Positions 12,401-21,400 of a DNA stretch of 64,000 nucleotides are shown in pieces. Position numbers and translations under genes: made by a program. Position 1 is the first letter of the stretch, and every line of letters begins with the position of its first letter. A model generated the notes under the pieces. The model did no database searches. It saw only the letters and a list, made by a program, of their open reading frames with translations, and was not told where the DNA came from. The DNA comes from Nilaparvata lugens. Its lineage: Eukaryota; Arthropoda; Insecta; Hemiptera; Delphacidae. The stretch lies in contig NC_052516.1 of assembly GCF_014356525.2 (NCBI RefSeq), positions 30,477,484 through 30,541,483 on the forward strand, written 5' to 3'.

Positions 12401-13204
12401 TAAATTTTAATTTACGGTATAATTAAATCATAGATACCGGTACTCAATTGCTAAATATTAGTGTTCTTTGACAGGTATGTAAGCCTACTGTGTACATTGA
12501 TTTGCTGATTATTCAAGTTTTCCTTAGCATAGAATAACTGAAACTATTGTAGCCTATATACTCCAAACATGTAAAGTAGATACCATAGCCTACAATGTAG
12601 AACATGGTACTCTTTACTGTAAATAAACTAACTTAGCTATACTAGGCCTACCTGTGGGTACTTTACCATAAATAATATTCACCGTATTATATAGAATAGG
12701 ATATAGCTAATAGGAAAGTAATTGTTGTTGAGAAATATTCCACTAGCGCAGTTAAAAATATGAATATTAAAATATTTCATTTTTAATCTTCTACAATGGA
12801 ATTTTGTAAAGCAAACGGAATTTACTATCCATGTTGTCTTATTAATATTCCAACTTTAAGAAATATTGATGTAATCACTAATCGATTGCAATATTAAAAG
12901 ATAATTCGGTTATTATAATAAATTATCAAATTAAATAATGAGTGCTCACTAAGAATCTTCACAACGGTTTTTGAATGGGTGGCAGGGAATGACAGATTAT
13001 GATTAGAGGTTAGCTCAATGTAAACAAACTTCAAAATGATTGAAGACATCTCTTTTACATTATTGATTAATCTTGTGTTAAATACACATAGCCTCTTGAG
13101 CATCGAATAGTATCTAAGCTTCTAAATAATTGATAAATACAAGTAATTAACGTAAATTAACACTTACCCACTCCATATTTCTTAGTTTTGGTCGGTATCC
13201 ACAT
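402..13204 (-). CDS. spg: DOCK3/DOCK4-type guanine nucleotide exchange factor, 5' end (N-terminal SH3 domain), partial
   Basis: Four exons join in phase: 13168-13204 (ATG, 12 codons +1), 4532-4615, 2262-2302 and 402-457. All have AG acceptors and GT donors. The protein begins MWIPTKTKKYGV, continues through LEIGDTVHILE and GWYRGF, and reaches GIFPSNYIFLK. This is the N-terminal SH3 domain of the DOCK-B class (vertebrate DOCK3/DOCK4, Drosophila sponge), whose members start MWxPTxxxKYGV. Family knowledge: these are atypical Rac/Rap exchange factors, and the SH3 domain binds ELMO and regulates the C-terminal DHR2 catalytic domain in the cytoplasm. Only about 72 residues are in the window; the last exon seen ends in phase 2 and the gene runs off the left edge. 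The first intron is 8.5 kb and full of transposon remains. The gene symbol is by orthology and is inferred. Confidence 0.88.
458..1090. other. DOCK intron, no recognisable feature
   Basis: AT-rich intron sequence. No conserved exon, repeat family or strong structure was seen. Confidence 0.5.
1096..1352 (+). repeat. tRNA-derived SINE, full length
   Basis: The head resembles a tRNA with internal Pol III boxes: A box TAGTCGAGTGG (1108-1118) and B box GGTTCAAATCC (1151-1161). A tRNA-unrelated body follows (from about 1173) and a short ATT tail ends the unit near 1350. The acceptor stem does not pair convincingly, so this is a retroposon and not a working tRNA gene. A truncated relative of the body lies at 6630-6745. 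Confidence 0.75.
1636..2178. mobile_element. TA-flanked MITE, family 1, copy 1
   Basis: The ends are inverted repeats, CTATAGTGAGGTTCACG on the left and its complement on the right, extending to ATAATGGCAGTG. It is 543 bp, AT-rich inside and has no coding capacity. Related copies are at 10144-10808, 13678-14080 and 23675-24041. TA dinucleotides flank the TAGTGAGG end, which fits mobilisation by a Tc1/mariner-type transposase (inference). Confidence 0.8.
2785..2888. repeat. Foldback inverted repeat, about 104 bp
   Basis: TAATGAAACACTGGGA at the left end is the exact complement of the right end, and the arms continue with few mismatches through AGAAATATCACT. The transcript would form a long hairpin inside a DOCK intron. 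It is probably a short foldback MITE. Confidence 0.7.
3499..3590. mobile_element. Short palindromic MITE, family 2, complete copy
   Basis: Arms TTTAAACTGTCAGCATT and AATGCTGACAGTTTGTAG face each other around a loop containing GGGAAGCATCCATG. The outer ends, TAGTGCGATTCAC and AGTGAAT, show the whole element. Diverged or partial copies occur near 7343, 7869, 23580, 24060, 30072, 30757, 30852 and 44953. Confidence 0.7.
3779..3981. mobile_element. Foldback MITE, about 200 bp
   Basis: The outer ends TAGTCTAGAC and GTCTAGACTA face each other. Inner matches include GTACGTAAATA with TTTACGTAC and TCCTGAGGAGGAGCT with AGCTCCTCCTCAGGA. Almost the whole element is self-complementary with a loop of about 15 bases. 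Confidence 0.72.
4616..5953. other. DOCK intron 1, 3' portion
   Basis: Mostly unique AT-rich sequence. A GA-rich tract lies at about 5698-5790. The fragment ATAAATCTCACTATAGG near 5179 resembles one end of the family-2 palindromic MITE. No exon was recognised. Confidence 0.5.
5954..6168 (-). mobile_element. Helitron-like non-autonomous element, minus orientation
   Basis: Read on the minus strand, it ends with a hairpin-like ACCCTTGC-GGA-GCACGGGT, then TACCTGCTAG followed by T. CTAG before T, with a stem about 10 bases upstream, fits a Helitron 3' end. The body (GATGATGCGTCAAACATAAT and related text) recurs at 7447, 21246, 32386, 33275 and 35141. Helitron membership is inferred from the termini. 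Confidence 0.6.
6169..6430 (-). repeat. LINE 3' end fragment
   Basis: On the minus strand this ends in CAATAAAGAAATTTCTATTT, a polyadenylation-like signal followed by a short repeated tail typical of non-LTR 3' ends. No coding part remains. Confidence 0.45.
6490..6750 (+). repeat. SINE-like composite
   Basis: The left part has a B-box-like GGTTCGGAACCC. From 6630 to 6745 it matches the body of the SINE at 1096-1352 (CTGAAATTGATCAGTTACGA, then AACTCTGACACC), so it is a diverged or chimeric SINE. It lies in DOCK intron 1. Confidence 0.5.
6880..7130 (+). repeat. Purine-rich low-complexity tract
   Basis: About 250 bases rich in GA/GAAA on the plus strand. Open reading frames across it on both strands are Arg/Lys-rich or Phe/Ser/Leu-rich products of composition, not genes. 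Confidence 0.6.
7447..7671 (+). mobile_element. Helitron-like non-autonomous element, plus orientation
   Basis: It starts TCTATAATATAATG after A and ends GGAGCACGGGTTAGACCTGCTTG before T. It shares its body with the element at 5954-6168 in reverse orientation. An A before TC and a T after the final G match Helitron insertion between A and T. Confidence 0.58.
7672..8934. other. DOCK intron 1, middle portion
   Basis: Contains a diverged family-2 palindrome fragment (about 7869-7951). It also has a local tandem pair around 8530-8640 in which AATTTATCATTTTAAAAAA and TCTTGATAA recur about 60 bases apart. Otherwise no feature was seen. Confidence 0.5.
8935..10066 (-). pseudogene. Non-LTR retrotransposon (Jockey-like) reverse transcriptase fragment
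   Basis: Read right to left, the reverse transcriptase core is present with GVPQGSILGPLLF and the catalytic AAYADD box (about 9825-9930). The conserved ESFGAASVWFKSNFLKLN stretch follows, then after frame breaks near 9779 and 9625 the thumb region (LLGFHLDPKLTWNPHIE) and C-terminal tail (9619-8935). The 5' part, including the endonuclease, is missing beyond about 10066. The family call rests on motif order; it is dead as it stands because of the frameshifts and truncation. Confidence 0.82.
10144..10808. mobile_element. TA-flanked MITE, family 1, copy 2, split by a LINE fragment
   Basis: The ends CTACAGTGAGGTTCAGG and GTGGACCTCACTATAG and the interior match copy 1. A foreign piece at about 10384-10675 interrupts it: the text before the break (ATTTAAACGAG) and after it (AATGAACAATTAATATTACA) is contiguous in copy 1. 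Confidence 0.8.
10384..10675 (+). pseudogene. LINE C-terminal fragment nested in a MITE
   Basis: The open frame encodes a basic tail with KRRWLGHWMRR, GRRGRGRRRYKMLDDIKEGM and RLAENRREWRAAA. The order WLGH, then GRRGRGR, then an R-EWR motif is the usual C-terminus after the reverse transcriptase in insect LINEs. Only this end is present. Confidence 0.7.
11222..11350 (-). repeat. LINE 3' end fragment
   Basis: On the minus strand it ends GAATGGAAATAAATTTG followed by TTTGATT tail text, a common non-LTR 3' tail. No coding sequence remains. Confidence 0.4.
11351..13167. other. DOCK intron 1, 5' portion
   Basis: Mostly unique AT-rich sequence. At 12025-12215 is a locally GC-rich patch, with repeated CAGCCAG and facing TTACACTAG text (TTACACTAGAGTCGCC on the left, CTGCTTTACACTAGGCCG on the right), probably a decayed MITE. 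No exon was recognised. Confidence 0.45.
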
Positions 13205-13677
13205 TTTCTTTATCACTTACACTACCAATTAAATCATTTCTTTGAAAGATAACAAACAGAATGAGTTCACACACCACATAACGTTTTTTTCTTACCAATA
13301 TAAGATTCAAATTGATTATTTAATTGAAATAATACTTATTGAGAAGCAGCCATTAGTATACTGATAAATAAATCAAATCCGCTTCCCAGATGGAGTAGCA
13401 CAGCAGAAGAGTCCTTCAATGGTTGACGTTTCTATTGGACAGCTTTTGCCATCTAGCGGTAGAAAATGAAACTTGAGCAAATTCCTTCTAGCGGTCAAAA
13501 ATATAACTAGATTGCAACAATGGCGGAGTGGCGCTGAGTTTAAAAAATCTCTCAATAAGGATTTTCTTAAAACTAAGTTTGACCAATTTTAAAACTATTA
13601 CAATTTAAAACTTACTTAGAATATTTTAAGACACTGAAATAATAAAATCTGGTTAATTGATAATTATTATAATAAAA
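13205..13677. promoter_or_regulatory. Upstream region of the DOCK gene
   Basis: Sequence immediately 5' of the DOCK start codon and free of recognised transposons. It should hold the 5' UTR or promoter, but no core promoter motif could be assigned, and an upstream non-coding exon cannot be excluded. Confidence 0.35.
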
Positions 13678-14080
13678 CTATGGTGAGGTCCGCATTATAA
13701 ATGTATAATGGCAGTATTTTATTGATATTGGTGTTGCCTGTCATTCATCAAAGAAGATAGCTCTATTATTTTTTATAGCTACTCAACGTTGCCAAACTAT
13801 ATTTCAACAGTATGGAAATATAATTAATTGAATAATTCAGAAATCAGGCAATCATAAAAATTTTCTATAAAGTTAAATCATTGAAAAATGTTTTTTCTTG
13901 CCAAAAAAACTTGTTCTTTTGATAAGTAGGTAGGCATATGAAAAGTTAATATAATTATTACAAATTTAATATCCCTGTATCAGCTATCTTCTACAGAAGG
14001 CAGTGGCAAGGCAAAGAATCGGAAACGCTGTTTACCTATCTTTCTCCACTACCAATATAACGTGGACCTCACACACTATA
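13678..14080. mobile_element. TA-flanked MITE, family 1, diverged copy 3
   Basis: The ends ATGGTGAGGTCCGCATTATA and ATATAACGTGGACCTCACAC, with interior text (CTGTATCAGCTATCTTCTACAG), match the other copies with more substitutions and indels, so it is an older insertion. Confidence 0.7.
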
Positions 14081-14699
14081 CTCTACCGTATTGAAATCAC
14101 AAAAAAACTAAACAAATATTGAGAGAATCCTTTCACAAACCAAAGCTAATAAGTTAAATATGGACTATAAATAATTTTTGTATAAACTAGTAGTTCTATG
14201 AACAGTAGACCTCACGCAATTTCTCATACACAAGTATCTGATGTCACCTTTTCTAGTTGATTCAGTTGTATTACTGTACAATTCACAGTTGAATCATAAT
14301 TTACTCTTAAAAACTGTTATTTGTTTTATCCAAGATCAAAAACTCACTTATGTTAATAAACTCAGTTCACGTTTGAATTTGTATCCCATATGATAATTTA
14401 ACCAGTTCCATGATAATCTTTCCATCTGATAAAAATATTTCTCAACTATTTAAAAATAATATTATTCTTTTTTAATCATGAATATAATAATTTCTTCATC
14501 ATTATTTAGTTCATTTAATCATTTTTTTATTCTCGCCTTTATTTTATCACCTATTAAATTTTGTTTTTCAAAATAATGTGAGAATATTGATACTGATGGG
14601 CACGCATAAAAAAATTGAAATTCAATCTTATAAAAATAGACACGGCCAGACATCTGTGTAATGCATGCAATGAATAATCCACTTGTCAGCTGATTGATT

Positions 14700-14980
14700 A
14701 TGAATAATCCTATAGTCCGATTAATGCTATCTTCAGAGTGGATGATAAATACTATTACAGTGATATCAGAGTATGGAGGAATTCCTTTTCTTTTCATATT
14801 ATCCTTAAAATGCAAAATTTCAAAAAACCTTGTGTATACATCGACGCGCAGTTGAAAAGGGAATATTCCTGCCAAATCTCATCGAATTCTATCAACACGT
14901 TTGGCCGTAATCGCGTTACATACAGACAGACAAAAGAAAATCCGAGTTCAAACATAGACCTCACTACGTTCGGTCAATAA
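14700..14980. repeat. Dispersed repeat of unassigned family
   Basis: Text such as AATTCTATCAACACG, CGCGTTACATACAGACAGAC and TCACTACGTTCGGTCAATAA is of a kind widely repeated in hemipteran genomes (from memory). It abuts the GC-rich MITE at 14981. A chance open frame on the minus strand across it has no family resemblance. Confidence 0.4.
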
Positions 14981-15218
14981 AGGTGCGTACAGACTTTCGC
15001 TCTGCTCCGCAACCGAACGTCACTCCAGCAGAGCGATTGATGAACGACCGGCGAGCAAGAGTGGTTCGACCGGGGAACGCGAGAAGATCTAACATCTTCC
15101 GTAACGTTCATGATGGGTGCGTGGGTGGAGCGACTGAGGTTCGATGGAGGAACGAGGGCGGTACCAGGGCGGAGCGTGCTCGGTGCGGGTTGGAAGCGCG
15201 TATATGTGTACGCAGCTT
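14981..15218. mobile_element. GC-rich MITE-like element
   Basis: A 238-bp GC-rich island with imperfect inverted ends, AGGTGCGTACAGACTT and its counterpart GTGTACGCAGCTT, and CpG-rich contents unlike the surrounding DNA. A fragment of the same end (AGTCTGTACGCACCT) lies at 34459-34473. No gene was seen in it. Confidence 0.6.
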
Positions 15219-15254
15219 AAGATAACAAAAGGTTTAAAAATTGTACAAACAAAA

Positions 15255-15260
15255 TTTATT
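15255..15260 (-). terminator. Poly(A) signal AATAAA of takeout gene 1
   Basis: AATAAA on the minus strand about 175 bases after the takeout stop codon. Confidence 0.5.
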
Positions 15261-15433
15261 CAGAAAACATGGTAACAAAGGAATCAAAAACAGTCTTTTC
15301 GCTTACCTGAATCAAAGATCATACGAAATTATTCATCTAACATTAACAATACATACTATGCTTGATTGCAATTCAATAAGAGAGAGATTCAGTATTTTGT
15401 ATTTTTCTATTCTACTTAGAAACGACAGAGAGC

Positions 15434-18400
15434 CTAACTGTCCTCAGGAAGCCAGAATTTTGTTGGAATTCTACCAAAACTGTCATTCATTATCTTCTTG
15501 AAAACAATGGCCAGAGCTTCTCCAATGTTATCTTTCAGCTCTTCAACGATTTCCAATGCATTTTTGTTGACAAATGTGTTCACGGTGTGTCCTGTAGATG
15601 AGAAGAAAAACAAATTAATGACAAAAACCAAAAATATAATTGAACTTACACTGAAATACAATAGATATCATCCATCAGTACATTTTTGAGACGAAACATG
15701 TTGTTATGCATTAATAAAATAATTATATATAAAAGGGTACCGAATGATTCTTATTTTATTTAAATAATAGTATAGCAGCCCTACAGCCCTAGGATGAGAA
15801 GTGAATTGACTCACACTATTTCTATGATGCAAATATTATTGATGATGTAAATAAATATATAATAAGTGTGATAATCACTTGATGATGGCATTATATATAG
15901 CCGAGACATGACGTGATTGAACAATTTTTAAAGAGTACTTAGATTGATAATTTTTATTTTTATTTAAGAGTAGCCCTAGAGAACATTCATGTACGTGGCA
16001 GTTTTAAAGTTGTGCCAATTGCTGAAAAAATAATGGAAGGAAGACTGCGATGGTATGGCCATGTAAAGAGACGCCCACCCGAAAACATGACTAGAAAAGT
16101 GCTGGAGATAGAGTGACAGGGGCCAAGGCGCAGAGACAGACCACGCCTAACATGGATGGCACTAGTGCTTAGGGATATGAGACAATTGCAACTAACGCCA
16201 GAGACGACCCAAGATCGCAATCACTGGCGACTAAGATCCAGGAGAGCCGACCCCAAATAATAGGAAAAAGGCAAGGAAGAAGAAGAAGAAGAAGAGCCCT
16301 AAAGAAAACATACAATTATTGATGATGTAGTGACACCTCTACCCAGGTTATCAAACATTGAAATTCAAAATTACGTAGCCTATTTATTCTACTTATAAAA
16401 AAAACTTAAAATATATAATTATATTCTAAAGAGTGATTTGTTGGAGGCTTCTATTTAAACATGATGAAGAAAATGGTTAATTATTTAAATTTTATATAAA
16501 TGTAGTTTTATATTTATGAGCCATTCTTGACACACTCATACTGATGCGGAATGCCACTGAGCCACAAATATGCTATTCTTGGCTTGAACATTTACAGAAT
16601 AAGATGCTTTGATTATGCTTCGACCCAATTCATACAGAAGTGACGTATGGCACAATTTCATTTCTATATAGACATAATTATGGTCCAAAGCAAACAGAAA
16701 AAGTGGCAATGTTTACATAGAGGTAGCGTGGAAGTGACAAACGTCAGCTTCACGTCACGTCCATTACATACGCCACTTCTGTGTCAATGGGGCCTTATGA
16801 TATATATCTTTTGCAAGTTTCCTTTCCAAATGTATAATTAACTGATTCTAAGCATACCTAGGACTTTGTTTCCATTGAAGAGGTTATCCAGGTGAACCCG
16901 ACATGAATTCATTTTGAAGTTGACCTTCATATCGATGACTTCCATCACTTCGACACCACTCGGTAGTCTGGGAAACTTAACTTTCATGAACACGTCGGTT
17001 GTAACGTTTTCTGCAATAGACAAATCAAGATTTCATCCATTGGGAGAATGATCTATTATTTTGAGGGTGTATTTTTCAGGGATATGCAAGAGTTTTGAAA
17101 GTTAATTGAAGGATCTATTTTCAAGTGCTACATTATAGTTTTTAAAATGAATCAACTCTCCAGTATCTCCTTTTTGATTCATTTTTAAACACATGTTTTT
17201 ACTAATTAAGTAATTGTCAAGCATCAACATGAAATGATTGGGAAGTAAACACTATACAACAGTTCCTCATACCGTAATGTAATGTATATTATTTAAAGAT
17301 TATTGCAGATTGTCTACTATATGTTTGCAACATTTAAATTATTTTCAGTAATTGAATTACTGAAATTTTTCATCGTAATTACTCTTCAATGCCTTCCCAA
17401 CTGAACAAAACAGTTTTATTCAAATCATTTTCAGTAATTGGTAGCTTTGAGAATTATTATTAATTATTTATTTTATTTTATGTTATTATTATTTTAAAAA
17501 GCAACGTCACTCATTTTTAACATTCAGAATTTAATAAATTTAAACGAAATTGTTTAAGTTGAAATAGGTATCCCTTTTAAAATGTACGAGTTGGCTAGTT
17601 AGGACTTGAAAGTTTTTTCTATTATTCGACCTTGATTGTATAGAATGAGATGGATATGAAAATAACTATGAAATTGTATAGAATGAGATTGATTTGAAAA
17701 TAACTATGAAATTGTATAGAATGAGATGGATATGAAAATAACTATGAAATTGTATAGAATGAGATGGATATGAAAATAACTATGAAATTGTATAGAATGA
17801 GATGGATATGAAAATAACTATGAAATTTTATAGAATGAGATGGATATGATAATAGCTATGAAATTGTATAGAATGAGATGGATATGAAAATAACTATGAA
17901 ATTGTATAGAATGAGATGGATATGAAAATAACTATGAAATTTCATAGAATGAGATGGATATGAAAATAACTATGAAATTCCAATTATTAAAATGCTAAAA
18001 AATTCACTCAACCCTTATATTAGAATTATGAACAATTGAATACAGAGTATTTCAGAAGGGCTACTCGAATTGTTAAATTAATATAGAAATAACTAAATAG
18101 TACATTTTTAACTTTTTAATATAAACACGTTTATAAAATATAAATATTAGTGTTTATATGAAAAAATATAAAAATGGTACCTACTATATTTATTTTTACA
18201 TTAATTAAATAATTGAATTATAATTTCTATAATCAGAATTTTTGTACCAGAGCGTTCTAGATAATATAAATAAAGAATATTCTTTATAAGGAGATTAGAA
18301 CCCAAAAGTCATCTGTATTTCAACTCAACTCAACTTTAAAAAAGTAAGAAAATTCAAAATTTAAAAATATAGTAGCCTACTAACGGTATTCAACTTACTG

Positions 18401-21400
18401 AGAAGAAGTTTTGCATCACCAATTCCAACCAATGGCAGCAGCAGAATGTTTCCTTTCAAGTCATACATGGATTCTGTTTTGATAATTGGAATGAGGAGCG
18501 AAATGTCCAGGTCTCCGGTGTCCAAATCCAGTCTGCAATTATTATAAACACTCATGATTTCTTTGAATAAATTTTATAGTAATTATAGGAAAATATGTAT
18601 CATTTGGAAATATATAATACTGTACTCAACATTAATAACATTGTAAGAGCTACCGACTCTTTGTTCCCTTATCTTTTTTACAATATGTTTGTAAAACAGC
18701 ATAAAATTACAAATTTAAATGTTTATATCAGACATATATGACATTGAAACAGTTCAATTGACCATAAAGTGATCACTTGATAGTTCATCAATAATATCAA
18801 TTTAGTATCTAATATTATAGTATTTAGTTGTATCATCATTATTATTCGAGTAGAACAAACAATTTTTTTATATGAATCTTTTTAAAAGACGGGATTGTTT
18901 ACTATTTTTTGCTCTTTTAACGAGGATTAAATGGTTTTTGATTTTTTTAATACGGCACGGAACTGGAGAAATAAAAGTAAAATATTCTCTATTAGATGGT
19001 GCCCTACCTTTCAAACTTTCAAAATTCTTTCTTACTGTACTAAATAAATGTCATAAATCTAACAGTAACCTATGCTAAATAATAATGATTAGGGTGTATT
19101 AAACTATTTGAATTTAATGAATGAACTTAATTTATCTTACTAATGACACTGATGTAATAACATTGGTAGATAGAATGATAAGCCAATCCTTGTGCTATTT
19201 TTCCAAATTCATAGGTGATGAATCAGTCTTAAATATCAACTCATTGTTGTTTACCTGACATTTTTGGTTGTGGTATTGCTTGGTCCATGAGCATAGAGAT
19301 GGTTGAAGTTTCCCACCAGGGTGACAGCACCATGTCCTTTTGAAATTCCGATTTTCTCAATGTAGAGAGGTTCGAACCTCGGGATACCAACTTCAGGAAT
19401 TCCTGGAAAAATATTGTCATTAGTACCATAATTACTAATAGATATGTTTATTAGTTTATAGAATGTCAACAGTAATTTTATTTGAAAATATTTTCATATT
19501 TTCGAAAACTTCTTGGTTTTTCGGTCATTTATAACCTTCGAAATTCAAGATTGACAAAGGATAAAGCTTTTGTGGAAAGTGAATAATTTTTTGAAGAAAT
19601 TATATAATCTTCTAATCTTTAACATTAATAAAAATTGGGTTTAAGACATGAAGAGTCGACTGTTTCTTGTTTCCTATTTGTATTGCATATTTATTCCATG
19701 CAGGAATGAATGATGAAAAATGAATAGTTGGAAAAATGAATTGATTTAGAGTAGATTATAATTGTAAACAGCTCTATTATCTTACATGCTAGAGCAATAT
19801 TTATTGATAGTCATGAATGAGATTTTGATTCAACAACTCATTTGCTTCCTAAATAAATATTTATTCGGTTTAAAAACTAGAGAGTTTTACATAAAAACTC
19901 TCTAAAGTCAACTAAAAGTAGTTGACATTAGTTTCTTTTAAAGTCAACTTTAAGTAGTAAACATTTTGATAAAATATTTATCCCTTCCTCCACCCCTAGA
20001 CAGAGATATACCTACAAACGCAATAAAAATTATTGCGTATAAATAAAATTAAAATAATATAAATAAATTATAATAATATAAATAAAATTATTTTATAAAT
20101 CGTTCTAAAATAATTGAATATTTATTATTTGAAGTTGATAATCATGAAATATTGAAGTCAAATATTTACCATTGGCCATGTACGGGAACATTGCTTGGAA
20201 TGTTTCTTTCAAACATTTATTGACATTGGGGTCTTTCCTCCTGCAAGGCTTCTTCAACCAGATTGCTGCAACAAAACAACAGAAATATAATAATTATTAT
20301 CAATTTTATTACTTATTCAATAAATAAGTACATTTATTTATGCATTAGAGAAATAAAAACATAAACGAATAAAATGAAATATTTTTTGAACATTTTCACT
20401 GAATAATCCTATTATCTGAATTTCACCTATTCATCTCTATTGCTCTCCAACTCTATTCAATTTTATTACTGTTCTGATTATGTTAAACTTATTCCAGTAA
20501 CTGCCAAGAATAGTAGCCTATTTAACTCTATTATAACTAGATAAAATAAGAAATGAATTGATCAGAGGCACTGTAAAAGTTGGACCACTGGGAAAGAAAA
20601 TGCAGGAGACAAGGATGAGGTGGTTTGGGCATGTACAGCGACGGGAGGAGGATTATGTTGGACGAAGAGTGCAGGATTTGATTTTGGATGGTGTGAGAGG
20701 ACGAGGTAGACCTTGGATGAGGTGGTGAGATAGAATAGCGGCTTACTTGCGGAAAGTGGTTAGAGGGGAGAGGAAGCATTGGATAGGGCTTTGTGGAGAG
20801 GCAGACTAAGAGAAAGGAATGCCGACCCCATTTAAATGGGAAAAGCCAAAAAAGAAGAAGATAACTAATGTGTTCAGTGAAGAACTGATAAATATAACAC
20901 ATCCTTTCTTTTAATTATACAATGAATCCCAATTTCCAATTTAATTCTACTCTGCTAAACAGAGATTTATACCATTTGTTCTTATGGGGGTATTATCACA
21001 TTGCCAGAGTAAAAAGTGTAAAAACCAATATTATTTTTTCCTATTCAGTAGAGCAGAAATAAATTGGAAAGCAGTACAGGGATTTATAGTGAGATCCCCA
21101 TTAAATTAACATTTAAATTATTGTCAGTCATTAAAAACAACATCAATGCTTAATCATCCTTAAATTATTTTGTTTTGGACACCTCTAGTTTTAGCTTCAG
21201 GTGTTTATATAAGTTATCTCATTATAAAGTATCATAATGTGATAATCTATATCTAAATTATACAAATAATATATATAATAATAAAGGGAAGAACTGGCTT
21301 ATACACATAAGGGATAGGAAATTCACGAATGACGCATCATCACGCCTGAACTACTGGACTGATTAGCTTAAAATTTTGCATCTGGATTCTTAATTTGCCG

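Noticed and set aside
14519..14875. 118-codon minus-strand open frame
   Set aside because: It covers a dispersed repeat, starts in repeat text and shows no domain.
17634..17980. CRISPR array
   Set aside because: Repeats are directly head-to-tail without unique spacers, in an insect intron.
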